64,000 nt of DNA from Enterococcus sp. RIT-PI-f (GCF_001297065.1 NZ_LHOX01000009.1:32096-96095); one strand, 5' to 3'. Counted from the first letter of the stretch, positions 1 through 10,992 are shown. Program-made: numbers and translations. Notes: generated by a model not told the origin, from the sequence alone.

Positions 1-2115
1 TTCAAAATCACTTGCTTGCAAACGATGTTGCCGAGTGTGATGAAGGCCGAATACCAAAAACAAATCGTTTTGTTAGATGACAGCCACCAGATTCGCAGTT
101 ATTTTCCAGAAAACGGGGTACTAAGCTGGCAAGATGCTGAAGCAGCTGGTTTGCTGCCGCGTTTAAAACCATTACGGTCAGCTGCCGTAGTAGAAGTACA
201 GTACTTAGTCAAAAATAAGAACAAAGCCAAAATGATCCGCTACGTGCAACGACAAATCGATCCGGCAGTGATTCCTGATATCGTGGATCAGTTGCGTAAA
301 GGGTCGACCCGAAAAGCAGCGCTCTTACACATTTTGTCACAGGAAGCCTATTTGCCGGTTTCCTTTTTTACCGAAAATGGCATTTCTTCTGCTGTCTTGA
401 ATCAAGGGGAAGCAGAAGGGTGGTTGACCTTCAAAGAAGTGGAAGCCTACCGAGATCCTTTCAAGGACCATGACTTTCAAAAAACCAGCCCACTTGAATT
501 AAATACCGATCAAATAAAAGCAGTGACGGCTATCACAGCAGCCGTGCAAAACAAGCAAGCCCAAACCTTTTTATTGGAGGGCATCACTGGCAGCGGTAAA
601 ACTGAAGTCTATCTCCAAACGATTGCTCAGTTGCTGGAACAAGGCAAAACAGCGATCATGCTCGTACCTGAAATTGCATTGACACCTCAGATGGTGGAAC
701 GCTTCAAGAGCCGTCTAGGCAATGCCGTCGCGGTCTTGCACAGTGGCTTGTCGCAAGGCGAAAAGTATGATGAGTGGCGCAAGATCGAACGAGGTGAAGC
801 GCAAGTCGTGGTTGGTGCCCGATCAGCTATTTTTGCTCCGTTGAAAAATATTGGGGTGATCATCGTTGATGAAGAACATGAAGCGACATACAAACAAGAA
901 GAAGCCCCCCGTTACCATGCACGAGATTTAGCCATTTGGCGTGGCTCTTATCACCATTGCCCTGTTGTGCTAGGCAGTGCAACGCCTTCACTGGAATCGC
1001 GGGCCCGGGCACAAAAAAATGTCTATCAGCTATTGCGCTTGAACCAACGGGCAAAAGCCAATGCCCAACTGCCGACAATCGATGTCGTAGATATGCGGAC
1101 TGAGTTTGCGCAAAAACAATACCAAACCTTTTCAAAACTGCTCCAGGAAAAAATCGTTGATCGTTTGGCGCGTAAAGAACAAATCGTCTTGTTGTTGAAC
1201 CGCAGAGGCTATTCTTCCTTCGTGATGTGTCGCGACTGCGGCTATGTTTTACCCTGTCCCAATTGCGATATTTCTTTGACCTTGCATATGGATACAAAAA
1301 CGATGCGCTGCCACTACTGCGGCCATGAAGAACACATTCCGCATCGTTGCCCCAACTGTCAAGCCGACAAGATCCGTTATTATGGAACGGGTACCCAAAA
1401 AGTGGAAGAAGAACTGCATGAATTATTCCCAGAGGCGCGCGTGCTGCGGATGGATGTCGATACCACGCGTAAGAAAGGCGCACATGAGAAGATTTTAACG
1501 GCCTTTGGCGAAAAGAAAGCGGATATTTTACTGGGTACCCAAATGATTGCCAAAGGTTTGGATTTTCCCGATATTACTTTGGTAGGCGTCCTCAATGCTG
1601 ACACAGCATTGAACTTGCCAGATTTTCGCTCCAGCGAGCGAACATTTCAATTGCTGACGCAGGTTAGTGGTCGGGCAGGACGAGCTGAAAAAACCGGTGA
1701 AGTAGTGATCCAGACTTTCAACCCAGAACACTATGCGATCCAATTGGCACAAACGCAGGATTATGAAGACTTTTATCAAAAAGAAATGTGGGTCCGCCAT
1801 CAAAGCGGCTATCCGCCTTACTTTTATACCGTTAAAATTACGTGCAGCCATCCTGAAGAACAGGTGGCGGCCCAGAAAATGTTTGCCATCGCCCGCGACC
1901 TCAAACAAGAGCTTTCTCCGCAAAGTGTCTTATTGGGTCCGGCACCTAGTGCGATTTTGCGGATCAAAAACCGTTATTATTATCAACTGATCATCAAATA
2001 TAAACAAGAACCGCAATTACCAGCAATGTTGACCCGTCTGTTGGATCAAAGTCAAATCGATCAGCGCAAAGGCCTATATGTGTCGATTGACCAAGAGCCG
2101 TTGAATTTTATTTAG
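1..2115 (+). CDS. priA: Primosomal protein N' (PriA helicase), 5' end missing
   Basis: PriA is the superfamily 2 DNA helicase that recognises stalled forks and reloads the replisome. The reading frame is open from base 1, so the gene enters from the left edge and about 700 C-terminal residues are visible. A Walker A motif (GITGSGKT) lies at about nt 580-605, a DEEH Walker B box at about 868-880, and eight zinc-ligand cysteines of the PriA finger (CRDCG, CPNC, CHYCG, CPNC) at about 1228-1370. Helicase motifs V and VI (TQMIAKGLDFP and QVSGRAGR) follow. It is the first visible gene of a compact block; def begins 10 nt after its stop with a good RBS. The missing N-terminus would hold part of the 3' DNA-binding domain. 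Confidence 0.97.
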   Translation, partial: FKITCLQTMLPSVMKAEYQKQIVLLDDSHQIRSYFPENGVLSWQDAEAAGLLPRLKPLRSAAVVEVQYLVKNKNKAKMIRYVQRQIDPAVIPDIVDQLRKGSTRKAALLHILSQEAYLPVSFFTENGISSAVLNQGEAEGWLTFKEVEAYRDPFKDHDFQKTSPLELNTDQIKAVTAITAAVQNKQAQTFLLEGITGSGKTEVYLQTIAQLLEQGKTAIMLVPEIALTPQMVERFKSRLGNAVAVLHSGLSQGEKYDEWRKIERGEAQVVVGARSAIFAPLKNIGVIIVDEEHEATYKQEEAPRYHARDLAIWRGSYHHCPVVLGSATPSLESRARAQKNVYQLLRLNQRAKANAQLPTIDVVDMRTEFAQKQYQTFSKLLQEKIVDRLARKEQIVLLLNRRGYSSFVMCRDCGYVLPCPNCDISLTLHMDTKTMRCHYCGHEEHIPHRCPNCQADKIRYYGTGTQKVEEELHELFPEARVLRMDVDTTRKKGAHEKILTAFGEKKADILLGTQMIAKGLDFPDITLVGVLNADTALNLPDFRSSERTFQLLTQVSGRAGRAEKTGEVVIQTFNPEHYAIQLAQTQDYEDFYQKEMWVRHQSGYPPYFYTVKITCSHPEEQVAAQKMFAIARDLKQELSPQSVLLGPAPSAILRIKNRYYYQLIIKYKQEPQLPAMLTRLLDQSQIDQRKGLYVSIDQEPLNFI

Positions 2116-2125
2116 AGGAGAAATT

Positions 2126-2617
2126 ATGCGTTATCCAATTATATTAAATCCCGACGAACGTCTTCGTCGTAAAGCCAAACCTGTATCCGTGATCACAGAT
2201 GAGCTGGTCCAGTTGTTAGATGATCTTTATGAGACGATGGTCGCCCATGACGGCATTGGCATCGCTGCACCGCAAGTTGGCAAAAATCTGCAAGTGGCTA
2301 TCGTTGAAGTAGACGAAGACGATCGGTTTGAACTGATCAATCCTGAAATCATCGAAGCCAAAGGCGAAACGCTAGATGTTGAAGGCTGCTTAAGCATTCC
2401 CCACACATTCGGTACGGTCAAACGGGCGGATGAGATCACTGTCCGGTACTATGACCGTGAAGGAGAAGAAATGGAAGTGGAGGCTTTTGGCTATTTGGCG
2501 CGTGCCATGCAGCATGAAATCGATCATTTGAACGGGGTCTTATTTACCGATAAACTGATCGAACGTATTCCAGAAGAAGACCTAGAAAAATATATGGAGG
2601 AACATGACCATGACTAA
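2126..2617 (+). CDS. def: Peptide deformylase
   Basis: Removes the N-formyl group from the initiator methionine of nascent proteins; a cytosolic metalloenzyme. All three family motifs are present in order: GIGIAAPQVG, EGCLSIP (metal-binding Cys) and QHEIDHLNG (two metal-binding His and the catalytic Glu). At 163 residues it is the size of short bacterial deformylases. An AGAGGAGA ribosome binding site precedes the ATG. It overlaps the next gene, fmt, which makes the formylated initiator tRNA, so the functionally paired enzymes are translationally coupled. Confidence 0.97.
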   Translation: MRYPIILNPDERLRRKAKPVSVITDELVQLLDDLYETMVAHDGIGIAAPQVGKNLQVAIVEVDEDDRFELINPEIIEAKGETLDVEGCLSIPHTFGTVKRADEITVRYYDREGEEMEVEAFGYLARAMQHEIDHLNGVLFTDKLIERIPEEDLEKYMEEHDHD

Positions 2618-3563
2618 AATCGTCTTTATGGGGACACCGGCTTTTTCAGTGCCGATCCTGGAAGGCTTGCTAGAAGAAGGCTACGACATCGCTGCAGTTG
2701 TGACACAACCAGACCGACCCGTCGGCCGTAAAAGAATCATCACACCGACACCAGTCAAAGAAGCTGCTTTGAAACACGGGTTACTTGTTTTGCAACCAGA
2801 AAAAATCAGCGGTTCTCCAGAAATGGAACAAATCAAGACGCTGGCGCCTGATTTATTGATCACGGCAGCTTTTGGCCAATTTCTGCCTAGCAGCTTGTTG
2901 GCAGTGCCTACACATGGTGCGCTGAATGTCCATGCATCATTGTTGCCGAAATATCGCGGCGGTGCGCCCGTTCATTATGCCATCATGGCAGGTGATCAAG
3001 AAACTGGCGTCACCATCATGGAAATGATCAAAAAGATGGATGCTGGCGGCATTTTTGCCCAAGAACGGTTACCAATCACCCCTCAAGATGATGTGGGTAC
3101 GATGTTTGACAAACTAAGCGCACTAGGTAAAACGCTATTGCTGCAAACTTTGCCAAACATTTTATCGGGGGAATTGACACCTGTGCCTCAAGATGAAGAT
3201 TTGGTGACCTACTCGCCAAATATCAGCCGAGAACAAGAAGCAATCGATTGGCGCAAAACAGCCCAGCAAATTGATGCACAAGTTAGAGGCATGCGGCCAT
3301 GGCCTATCGCATTCACAATGTATCAAGACCAACGTTGGAAAATTTGGTCAGTGTCATCAGTAGCGCAAACGACAACTGCTGCGCCGGGTACGATCATTGA
3401 ACGCAGCAAAAAAGAACTATTGATCGCTTGCGGATCAGGAACCGTTTTAGCAATCGATTCATTGCAACCGGCAGGCAAAGGCCAACAAGACATTGCTGCT
3501 TTTTTAAATGGTAGTGGACAACAGGTTCAGGTTGGACAAAAGGTCGGTGCATATGAAGCGTGA
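2610..3563 (+). CDS. fmt: Methionyl-tRNA formyltransferase
   Basis: Transfers a formyl group from 10-formyl-tetrahydrofolate to the initiator Met-tRNA. The N-terminal formyltransferase fold contains FMGTPAFS at the start and the folate-site segment LNVHASLLPKYRGGAPVH near residue 107; the C-terminal half is the tRNA-binding OB-like domain. Two ATGs, at 2604 and 2610, are in frame. The second is preferred because the GGAGG at 2596-2600 is then 9 nt away rather than 3, and the product begins MTKIVFMGTPAFS, as is typical of the family. It overlaps def by 8 nt and rsmB by 11 nt. Confidence 0.96.
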   Translation: MTKIVFMGTPAFSVPILEGLLEEGYDIAAVVTQPDRPVGRKRIITPTPVKEAALKHGLLVLQPEKISGSPEMEQIKTLAPDLLITAAFGQFLPSSLLAVPTHGALNVHASLLPKYRGGAPVHYAIMAGDQETGVTIMEMIKKMDAGGIFAQERLPITPQDDVGTMFDKLSALGKTLLLQTLPNILSGELTPVPQDEDLVTYSPNISREQEAIDWRKTAQQIDAQVRGMRPWPIAFTMYQDQRWKIWSVSSVAQTTTAAPGTIIERSKKELLIACGSGTVLAIDSLQPAGKGQQDIAAFLNGSGQQVQVGQKVGAYEA

Positions 3564-4911
3564 TGTAGGAGATATTCAATATACCGTTCGATATGTAGCA
3601 CTGGATGCACTGCTTAGGATCGAAAAAGGCGGGGCTTATTCCAATCTCTTATTGCGAGAGTTGATCAGCCAGGGGCGCTTAAACAGCAAAGATGGCCGCT
3701 TATTGACAGAATTGGTCTATGGTACAGTCAGCCGACAAATCTTGCTTGATTTTTATTTAGAACATTTTATCAAGGATGCCAAAAAAGTTGAAACATGGGT
3801 CAAATCTTTGTTGCGTTTGTCGCTATATCAATTATTGTATCTAGATAAAGTACCGGACCATGCGATTATTCATGAAGCAGTAGATATCGCGAAAGCCAAA
3901 GGCAATCCAGGTACAGGCAAGTTCGTGAATGGCGTCTTGCGCAATGTCCAAAGAAAAGGTGTACCAGCCGTTAAAGTGCTCAAAAAACCGCTCAAACGCT
4001 TGGCCACGGAGATCAGTATGCCCAAGTGGCTGACAGAACAATTGGTGGATCAAATCGGTATGGAAGAAACACGAGAGCTAGGGTATTCATTATTCGACCC
4101 GAATCACGCCAGCGGTCGGATTGACTTAGCGCGTATCTCTCAAGAGGCGGCGATCGCACAATTACAAGAAGAAGGTATCGATGCCAGACCTAGTGAAATC
4201 TCGCCTTATGGCATTATCGCCGATAAAGGCTTTTTGGCTGGTTCCTCCTTGTACCGATCGGGTATGCTGACGATTCAAGACGAAAGTTCTATGCTGGTGG
4301 CACCGGCATTACAGATTGCACCCGATCATAAGGTGTTGGACGCTTGTGCGGCACCTGGGGGCAAGACCACCCACATTGCTTCTTTCTTATCCGCAGAAGC
4401 CGGTGGTAAAGTGACGGCATTGGATATCCATGAGCATAAAGTGAAATTGATCCAGGAAAATGCGACCCGCTTGGACGTATCCTCTGTCGTTGAAGCGATG
4501 GTCTTAGATGCGCGTAAGGTCGCGGATACATTTCCTGCAGAATCTTTTGACCGAATCTTGGTAGATGCGCCTTGCTCCGGTTTAGGCCTGATGCGCCGCA
4601 AGCCAGACATCAAGTACAACAAAACAGCCGCTGATTTCGCGCGGTTGCCAGTCATTCAACGGGCAATTTTGGAAAGTGTTGCCCCAACACTGAAGAAATC
4701 GGGTATAATGGTGTACAGCACATGTACGATTCTTGCAGAAGAAAATCAACAAGTTGTGGCTGCCTTTTTGGCCGATCACCCAGAATTTGAGTTGTATGAT
4801 ATCGCAGTTGATCCTTTGGTGGCAACATCGATCAAAGACGGCTTATTAACGATTTATCCGCAAGATTTTATGACAGATGGCTTTTTTATCAGTTGTCTGC
4901 GCAAAAAGTAA
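3553..4911 (+). CDS. rsmB: 16S rRNA (cytosine-967-C5)-methyltransferase
   Basis: Methylates C967 of 16S rRNA using S-adenosylmethionine. The protein has an N-terminal NusB-like RNA-binding domain (about residues 10-140) and a C-terminal Rossmann methyltransferase domain. The SAM motif ACAAPGGKT, the motif IV cysteine in DAPCSG and the motif VI cysteine in STCT are all present. A longer frame extends upstream into fmt, but the ATG at 3553 (MKRDVG...) gives the normal length of about 450 residues and overlaps the fmt stop, as expected for coupled genes. The stop is followed by stp after 14 nt. Confidence 0.95.
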   Translation: MKRDVGDIQYTVRYVALDALLRIEKGGAYSNLLLRELISQGRLNSKDGRLLTELVYGTVSRQILLDFYLEHFIKDAKKVETWVKSLLRLSLYQLLYLDKVPDHAIIHEAVDIAKAKGNPGTGKFVNGVLRNVQRKGVPAVKVLKKPLKRLATEISMPKWLTEQLVDQIGMEETRELGYSLFDPNHASGRIDLARISQEAAIAQLQEEGIDARPSEISPYGIIADKGFLAGSSLYRSGMLTIQDESSMLVAPALQIAPDHKVLDACAAPGGKTTHIASFLSAEAGGKVTALDIHEHKVKLIQENATRLDVSSVVEAMVLDARKVADTFPAESFDRILVDAPCSGLGLMRRKPDIKYNKTAADFARLPVIQRAILESVAPTLKKSGIMVYSTCTILAEENQQVVAAFLADHPEFELYDIAVDPLVATSIKDGLLTIYPQDFMTDGFFISCLRKK

Positions 4912-4925
4912 TGAGGTGAAAGAAA

Positions 4926-5666
4926 TTGGAGATACGTTTTCAATCAGATGTCGGCAAACGGCGTAATACGAACCAAGACTTTGCAGCAACCTATGTCAAT
5001 AAAGCCAATATCACATTGGCATTGCTTGCAGATGGCATGGGCGGCCATCGTGCCGGCGATGTAGCCAGTCGACAAGCAGTTAGTGAGATCGGCACCGCTT
5101 GGGAACAAACGACACTGACCGATAGTGAAAAAACGGCCCAATGGCTGATCCAAAAGATTCAGCAAGAAAGCCAAGCCATTTACCAAAAAGGCCAAACGCA
5201 AGAAGAACTCAATGGTATGGGTACAACGATCATTGCCGTGGCGCTTTTTGGCGATCAATTTACGATCGCCAATGTAGGCGACAGCCGTGCGTATTTGTTG
5301 CGTAATCATACATTGACACAAATCACGGAAGATCATTCATTGGTCAATGAATTGGTCAAATCGGGACAAATCACTGCTGAAATGGCCTTGAATCATCCAA
5401 GGAAAAATGTGTTGACCCGCTCTGTGGGGATGCCCAGTGAAGTAGAAGTGGATGTGGCAATCCATTACTTTGGTGCACAAGACTATTTATTGGTTTGTTC
5501 AGATGGATTGACCAATATGGTGTCTGATCAAGAAATCGCTGCGACGATCGAAGGAACGCCAGCGTTAGAAACCACTGTCCAACAACTGATCGACCAAGCC
5601 AACGCTAGAGGCGGCGTAGACAATATCACTGTACTGCTGATCAAAGTCGGAGGAGAAGGCCTATGA
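4926..5666 (+). CDS. stp: PP2C-type Ser/Thr phosphoprotein phosphatase
   Basis: Metal-dependent phosphatase that reverses phosphorylation by the neighbouring PASTA kinase (called IreP, Stp or PrpC in related bacteria). PP2C motifs are visible: [11 protein letters not shown] at the N-terminus, LLADGMGGH (metal-binding Asp and Gly), NVGDSRAYL, and CSDGLTN plus GGVDNITV near the C-terminus. Translation starts at a TTG at 4926 with GAGGTG 7 nt upstream; no in-frame ATG lies near. The 3' end overlaps the kinase start by 4 nt (ATGA), so phosphatase and kinase are coupled. Confidence 0.96.
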   Translation: MEIRFQSDVGKRRNTNQDFAATYVNKANITLALLADGMGGHRAGDVASRQAVSEIGTAWEQTTLTDSEKTAQWLIQKIQQESQAIYQKGQTQEELNGMGTTIIAVALFGDQFTIANVGDSRAYLLRNHTLTQITEDHSLVNELVKSGQITAEMALNHPRKNVLTRSVGMPSEVEVDVAIHYFGAQDYLLVCSDGLTNMVSDQEIAATIEGTPALETTVQQLIDQANARGGVDNITVLLIKVGGEGL

Positions 5667-7645
5667 TAGAAATTGGCAAGAAAATCAACGGCCGTTACAA
5701 AATCATCGGCAATATCGGCAGTGGCGGCATGGCCAACGTCTTTTTGGCCCACGATCTGATTTTAGACCGTGAAGTTGCCATCAAAGTCTTGCGCTTTGAT
5801 TTCCAAAATGATCAAAGTGCGATCCGTCGTTTTCAGCGTGAAGCATTGGCAGCTACCGAATTGGTTCATCCCAATATCGTGACGGTCTATGATGTAGGTG
5901 AAGAAGATGGGATGCAATTTTTGGTCATGGAATACGTCAAAGGCATGGATCTGAAACGATACATCCAAACGCATTATCCAGTTCCTTACTTGCAAGTGGT
6001 CGATATCGTGCAACAAGTATTGTCGGCAGTAGCCTTAGCCCATCAGCACCGAATCATTCACAGAGATTTGAAACCGCAAAATATTTTGATCAATGAAGAA
6101 GGTGTCGTGAAAATCACCGATTTTGGGATTGCGATCGCATTATCGGAGACATCGATCACGCAAACCAATTCGATGTTAGGTTCAGTCCATTACTTGTCAC
6201 CAGAGCAAGCCCGGGGCAGCATGGCGACCAATCAATCGGATATCTACGCCATCGGGATCATTCTATATGAAATGTTGACGGGCAAAGTACCTTTCGACGG
6301 TGAGTCAGCCGTCACCATTGCATTGAAGCATTTCCAAGATGATATCCCATCGATTCGCATCTATGATAAAAATGTCCCACAATCGATTGAAAACATCGTA
6401 TTGAAAGCCACTGCCAAAGAACAAGCCGATCGCTACAAAACGGCAGACGAAATGCGAGAAGATTTGGCTACTGTTTTGTCACCAGACCGTTTGAATGAGC
6501 CTAAATGGACGCCGCATGCTTTGTTGGATGAAACGCGGGTGATCACGCCAATCGAGGAAGCAGCGATCGTGGCACCTGCGGAAACAGAACCAGTCGAGGT
6601 GCCTGAGGAAGAAACCAAGGACAAACCTAAGAAGAAAAAGAAATGGTGGTTGATTTTTCCGATTCTAGTGTTTGCAGCGATGCTTGGGATCGGCGGTTAT
6701 TTCTTATTTGGCGGTGGTCGAGGAGATGTCGCGATCCCAGATGTCAGCGGCGATACCGAGGCCACTGCTCGAACAACCCTGACGGATGCGGGCTTACAAG
6801 TTGCTGAGGAAGTTGAAGAAATCGCTGACGATGAGATCGAGGCAGGACAAGTGGTCAAAACCGATCCTCCAGCCGGCAATGAAGTCAAAAGAAATGCGAC
6901 GGTGACCCTGTATATCAGCAGCGGCACGGAGAAGATTGCGTTCAAAGACTATACTGGCCAAACCTTTGAAGATGTCAAAGAAGAATTGATCAAACTAGGC
7001 TTCTCTGAAGATCAGATCAATACAGAAACCAAGTCAGATGATGATGTAGAGGAAGGGGATATCATTAGCCAATCCCCAGCAGAAGACGAAGAAGTATCGC
7101 CGAAAGAAGATACAGTCAGCTTCGTTGTCAGCAGTGGTCCTGCTTCTTTTGAAATGGACAACTATTACGGGATGACTGAAGCAGCTGCAAAAGCGGATCT
7201 AACCTCTAAAGGTGTTGCCTCAAGTCAGATTTCGATTGTCTATGCCACCAGTGATCAGCCATCAGGCACTGTGATCGCCCAAGCCCCTGAATCAGGCGGC
7301 GAAGTATTTGCCTCTAGAACGACGATCACTTTGACGATCAGCAGCGGACAAGAAATGGTCAATGTGCCACGGATCGTCGGCAAATCACAAGCGGATGCTG
7401 AAGCAGACCTAAATGAAGCAGGATTACTCTTTGACATTGAAGAAGCGTCTGATTACAGTGATACCCCAGCTGGTCAAGTGACAAGTGTTTCACCAGGTGC
7501 AGGGACGTCAGTTGCTGTCGGCTCAACAGTGACAGTCACAGTTTCAAAAGGACCAGAACCAGAAGAATCAAGCAGCAGTTCTACGACAAGTTCAGAATCG
7601 ACAACAGACACACCAACGAGCTCTACTGAATCGAATGATGACTAA
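5663..7645 (+). CDS. prkC: PASTA-domain Ser/Thr protein kinase
   Basis: Membrane kinase sensing peptidoglycan or lipid II through extracellular PASTA repeats and controlling cell wall homeostasis and beta-lactam tolerance in this group (IreK/PknB/PrkC family). The kinase domain spans about residues 10-270 with the glycine loop GNIGSGGMA, Lys41, HRDLKPQN (catalytic Asp135), DFG at 153-155 and an activation loop rich in Thr and Ser. A lysine-rich stretch precedes a single membrane segment near residues 325-350. Four PASTA repeats follow, then a Ser/Thr-rich tail without known structure. In many relatives rsgA follows; here a terminator and ctsR follow instead. Confidence 0.96.
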   Translation: MIEIGKKINGRYKIIGNIGSGGMANVFLAHDLILDREVAIKVLRFDFQNDQSAIRRFQREALAATELVHPNIVTVYDVGEEDGMQFLVMEYVKGMDLKRYIQTHYPVPYLQVVDIVQQVLSAVALAHQHRIIHRDLKPQNILINEEGVVKITDFGIAIALSETSITQTNSMLGSVHYLSPEQARGSMATNQSDIYAIGIILYEMLTGKVPFDGESAVTIALKHFQDDIPSIRIYDKNVPQSIENIVLKATAKEQADRYKTADEMREDLATVLSPDRLNEPKWTPHALLDETRVITPIEEAAIVAPAETEPVEVPEEETKDKPKKKKKWWLIFPILVFAAMLGIGGYFLFGGGRGDVAIPDVSGDTEATARTTLTDAGLQVAEEVEEIADDEIEAGQVVKTDPPAGNEVKRNATVTLYISSGTEKIAFKDYTGQTFEDVKEELIKLGFSEDQINTETKSDDDVEEGDIISQSPAEDEEVSPKEDTVSFVVSSGPASFEMDNYYGMTEAAAKADLTSKGVASSQISIVYATSDQPSGTVIAQAPESGGEVFASRTTITLTISSGQEMVNVPRIVGKSQADAEADLNEAGLLFDIEEASDYSDTPAGQVTSVSPGAGTSVAVGSTVTVTVSKGPEPEESSSSSTTSSESTTDTPTSSTESNDD

Positions 7646-7671
7646 CGATTAGAAGCATGGTATGTTTTAGA

Positions 7672-7726
7672 AACGTCAATCGCCAGCATGGGAGAATGAT
7701 CCCTGCTGTCGACTTGGCGTTTTTTG
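7672..7726 (+). terminator. Terminator after prkC
   Basis: A long interrupted hairpin (ACGTCAA pairing with TTGGCGT, and an inner CAGCA/GGGA with TCCC/TGCTG) is followed by TTTTTT. It ends the priA-prkC transcript before the ctsR promoter. Confidence 0.75.
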
Positions 7727-7811
7727 CGCTAGTTAAGCAAGACATCAGCCCAATTCCAGTGTGCGACTTTAAAAATTCCTTTAGTAAACGCCTCCTGTTA
7801 AGCGTACGTCT

Positions 7812-7859
7812 TTGCAACGACGTAAAATTTGGGTATAATGAAGGTCAGAATTAGTCAAG
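7812..7859 (+). promoter_or_regulatory. ctsR promoter with CtsR-like operator
   Basis: TTGCAA at 7812-7817 and TATAAT at 7834-7839 are separated by 16 bp. Just downstream, at 7843-7859, lies GGTCAGAATTAGTCAAG, which resembles the CtsR tandem heptad (GGTCAAA, 3-nt spacer, AGTCAAA) with two differences. Its position over the transcription start fits autorepression of ctsR-clpC that is relieved by heat or protein stress. Confidence 0.75.
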
Positions 7860-7872
7860 GGAGGGAAATGAA

Positions 7873-8340
7873 TTGAGTCATCATAACACTTCCGATTTGA
7901 TTGAAGCCTATTTGAAAAAAATCCTTGAAGATAGCGAAATCATTGAAATTCGCCGTGCCGAAATGGCCAACCTTTTCAATTGTGTGCCTTCACAAATAAA
8001 CTATGTCATCAATACCCGTTTTACCGTACAGCGGGGCTATACCGTTGAAAGCAAGCGAGGCGGGGGCGGATACATTCGGATCGAAAAAGTCAAAATTACA
8101 GATAGCCATCACTATTTAAAAGAAATCAATCAATTATTTGATGAAACGATTTCTGAAAAAGATGCCTATGCGATTATTCAAAAGCTGTACGAGGAAGGAA
8201 TCCTGTCCAAGCGAGAAGGCAATTTATTATTGACCGTCATCGCGAAAGCAGTTCTAGGACGTTCTCCTTATGAAAATAGAACACGCGCAGATTTGCTCCA
8301 TGCAATACTAGAACGATTAAGTTATGAAGACAGGAAGTGA
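7873..8340 (+). CDS. ctsR: Transcriptional repressor CtsR
   Basis: Repressor of class III heat-shock genes (clp genes) in Firmicutes. The 155-residue protein shows the N-terminal winged helix of the family, including NCVPSQINYVINTRF and the basic wing ESKRGGGGYIRI, followed by the C-terminal dimerisation domain. Translation begins at a TTG with GGGAGG upstream; no competing ATG is present. A CtsR-like box lies in its own promoter. The stop codon overlaps the region just before clpC, whose product participates in controlled turnover of CtsR in related organisms. Confidence 0.96.
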   Translation: MSHHNTSDLIEAYLKKILEDSEIIEIRRAEMANLFNCVPSQINYVINTRFTVQRGYTVESKRGGGGYIRIEKVKITDSHHYLKEINQLFDETISEKDAYAIIQKLYEEGILSKREGNLLLTVIAKAVLGRSPYENRTRADLLHAILERLSYEDRK

Positions 8341-8345
8341 AAGAG

Positions 8346-10826
8346 ATGGATGAACTATTCACCCAACGCGCGAAAGCCGTTTTGGCGATTGCGCAAGAAG
8401 AAGCGAAATACTTTAAGCACCAAGCCGTTGGTTCAGAACACATCTTGCTTGCCTTAGTCATTGAACAAAATGGCATTGCTGGCAAAACACTACGAGAAAT
8501 GAATATCACTGAAAATGATATACGTGAAGAAATCGAACATTTGACCGGATATGGCACTGTACGCCATTATCCAGAGAACGCCTATTTGGCTTACTCGCCA
8601 CGGGCGAAACATACCTTCGCCTTTGCAGGAGATGAAGCCAAGCGATTAGGGGCTCCGCAAATTGGTACAGAGCATTTATTGCTGGGACTATTACGAGATG
8701 AAGACATTCTGGCGTCTCGCATCATGTTGAATTTGGGCTTAAGCTTAGCCAAAATGCGGCAATTATTGAAGAAAAAAATGGGCTTTAGTGAAACCAAAAA
8801 TGGTACAGCCGGTCGTCGTCGTCCAGCCCAAGGAAAGGCGCAGCCACAAGGCACGCCAACCCTTGATTCATTGGCGAGAGATTTGACCAAATTGGCCAGT
8901 GACAAACGCTTAGACCCTGTTGTCGGCCGTGCCAAAGAAGTCAAACGGCTGATCCAAATTCTGAGTCGCCGGACCAAAAACAATCCAGTATTGGTTGGTG
9001 AACCTGGTGTAGGTAAGACCGCGATTGCTGAAGGGTTAGCCCAAAAGATCATCAATGGCGAGGTCCCAGAAGATATGCAGAACAAACGCTTGATGATGCT
9101 AGATATGGGTGCATTGGTGGCAGGCACGAAATACCGTGGCGAATTTGAAGATCGGATGAAAAAAATCATCGATGAAATCTATCAAGATGGGCAAATCATT
9201 CTCTTCATCGATGAATTGCACACCTTGATTGGTGCTGGTGGTGCAGAAGGCGCGATCGATGCCTCAAATATCTTGAAACCAGCATTGGCCCGTGGGGAAC
9301 TGCAAACTATCGGGGCAACTACACTAGATGAATACCAAAAATATATCGAAAAAGATTCCGCACTTGAACGGCGCTTTGCTCGGGTTCAAGTGGATGAACC
9401 AACACCTGAAGAAGCCGAAGAAATTTTACGTGGCTTACGTCCACGTTATGAAGAACATCATGGCGTAGAAATTTCTGATGAAGCATTGCATGCAGCCGTT
9501 CAATTGTCTGTTCGCTACATCAATTCCCGTCAATTGCCTGATAAAGCCATCGACTTGATGGACGAATCGGCAGCCAAGGTCCGCTTGGATCGCACGGATG
9601 AGAGTTCAGAATTGGCTGAATTGCAAAATGATATCGCCAATTTGATCGAAGAAAAAGAAGCTGCGATTCGCCAGCAAGATTTTGAAGCCGCAGCCCGTTT
9701 GCGGATCAAAGAAAAGAAATTGACCCAGCAATTAACGGAAGTAGCTTTCATGGAAGTCAAAGAATCATCAGGCTATGCAGATAGCGTAACTTCCGAAGAT
9801 GTCGCAACTGTCGTGTCTCAATGGACAGGTGTACCCTTGCAGCAAATGGAGAAAAAAGAAAGCGAACGCTTATTAGATCTTGAGAAAATCTTGCACCAAC
9901 GTCTTGTTGGTCAGGAAGAGGCGGTCAAAGCCGTTGCCCGTTCGATTCGACGCGCCAGAAGCGGGTTGAAAGATCCTAACCGTCCGATTGGTTCCTTTAT
10001 GTTCTTAGGCCCAACCGGCGTGGGTAAGACTGAATTGGCGAAAGCCCTAGCGGAAGCCATGTTTGGCAGCGAAGATGCCTTAGTCCGTGTCGATATGTCT
10101 GAGTTCATGGAAAAATATAGTACCAGTCGATTGATTGGTTCGCCGCCAGGCTATGTCGGCTATGATGAAGGTGGACAACTGACCGAAAAAATCCGCTCTA
10201 AGCCTTATTCAGTCATTTTGCTGGATGAAGTCGAAAAAGCCCATCCAGATGTTTTCAATATTCTATTGCAAGTCTTAGATGATGGCCATCTGACGGATGC
10301 CAAAGGCCGAAAAGTCGATTTCCGCAATACGATTTTGATCATGACATCAAATATCGGGGCACAAGCAATCCGAGAAGAAAAAAGTGTTGGCTTCAATGTG
10401 ACGGATCTGACCAAAGACCATCAAGCAATGCAAAAACGGATTCTTGAAGAGTTGAAGAAAGCGTTCCGCCCAGAATTCTTGAACCGTGTCGATGAAACAG
10501 TCGTCTTCCAATCATTGGGTGAAGGCGAGATCCACGAAATCGTCAAAATTATGAGCAAGTCGATTATCAAGCGCTTGGCGACACAAGACATTCAATTGAA
10601 AATCACGCCATCTGCCATCGATGTGATCGGCAAGGCTGGTTTCGATCCTGAATATGGTGCCCGTCCTATCCGACGTGCACTGCAAAAAGAAGTAGAAGAT
10701 CGGTTGAGTGAAGCCTTGCTATCTGGACAAATCCATTTAGGTGACAAAGTCACGATCGGTGCCTCTAAGGGAACGATCACCTTAAATGTCAAAGAAGGCC
10801 AAGCCAAAGTATTGCAACAAGTCTAA
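8346..10826 (+). CDS. clpC: ATP-dependent Clp protease ATPase ClpC
   Basis: AAA+ unfoldase that feeds substrates to ClpP and acts in protein quality control. The product is about 826 residues with an N-terminal double Clp repeat (residues 5-140), a first AAA module (GEPGVGKTA), a UVR/middle coiled-coil region around residues 420-470 that distinguishes ClpC from ClpA, and a second AAA module (GPTGVGKTE) plus the ClpB D2-small domain. ATG 8346 is preferred to the upstream GTG at 8337, which overlaps the ctsR stop, because AGGAAG is correctly spaced and the protein then begins [10 protein letters not shown]. It is cotranscribed with ctsR. Confidence 0.96.
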   Translation: MDELFTQRAKAVLAIAQEEAKYFKHQAVGSEHILLALVIEQNGIAGKTLREMNITENDIREEIEHLTGYGTVRHYPENAYLAYSPRAKHTFAFAGDEAKRLGAPQIGTEHLLLGLLRDEDILASRIMLNLGLSLAKMRQLLKKKMGFSETKNGTAGRRRPAQGKAQPQGTPTLDSLARDLTKLASDKRLDPVVGRAKEVKRLIQILSRRTKNNPVLVGEPGVGKTAIAEGLAQKIINGEVPEDMQNKRLMMLDMGALVAGTKYRGEFEDRMKKIIDEIYQDGQIILFIDELHTLIGAGGAEGAIDASNILKPALARGELQTIGATTLDEYQKYIEKDSALERRFARVQVDEPTPEEAEEILRGLRPRYEEHHGVEISDEALHAAVQLSVRYINSRQLPDKAIDLMDESAAKVRLDRTDESSELAELQNDIANLIEEKEAAIRQQDFEAAARLRIKEKKLTQQLTEVAFMEVKESSGYADSVTSEDVATVVSQWTGVPLQQMEKKESERLLDLEKILHQRLVGQEEAVKAVARSIRRARSGLKDPNRPIGSFMFLGPTGVGKTELAKALAEAMFGSEDALVRVDMSEFMEKYSTSRLIGSPPGYVGYDEGGQLTEKIRSKPYSVILLDEVEKAHPDVFNILLQVLDDGHLTDAKGRKVDFRNTILIMTSNIGAQAIREEKSVGFNVTDLTKDHQAMQKRILEELKKAFRPEFLNRVDETVVFQSLGEGEIHEIVKIMSKSIIKRLATQDIQLKITPSAIDVIGKAGFDPEYGARPIRRALQKEVEDRLSEALLSGQIHLGDKVTIGASKGTITLNVKEGQAKVLQQV

Positions 10827-10831
10827 TCACG

Positions 10832-10865
10832 GAAGGCAGCAGGTATCCTGTTGTCTTCTTTTTTG
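10832..10865 (+). terminator. Terminator after clpC
   Basis: A 12-bp stem (GAAGGCAGCAGG pairing with CCTGTTGTCTTC, including G-U pairs) with a 3-nt loop, followed by a run of T. Confidence 0.85.
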
Positions 10866-10992
10866 TTTGCACATGTATGAGAAACGAAAAGGCCCGTTGA
10901 TCCATCTATTGATGGGGATTCTCTTTGATGGTACGATAGGAATGAATCGCTAAATAAATATTATGAAAAGGAAAGGCAAAGGAGTGAGAAGG

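Noticed and set aside
860..1483. 207-codon minus-strand frame inside priA
   Set aside because: Antisense to a clearly coding region, no ribosome binding site and composition of a shadow frame.
7657..7854. 65-codon plus-strand frame between prkC and ctsR
   Set aside because: It runs through the prkC terminator and the ctsR promoter; no ribosome binding site.
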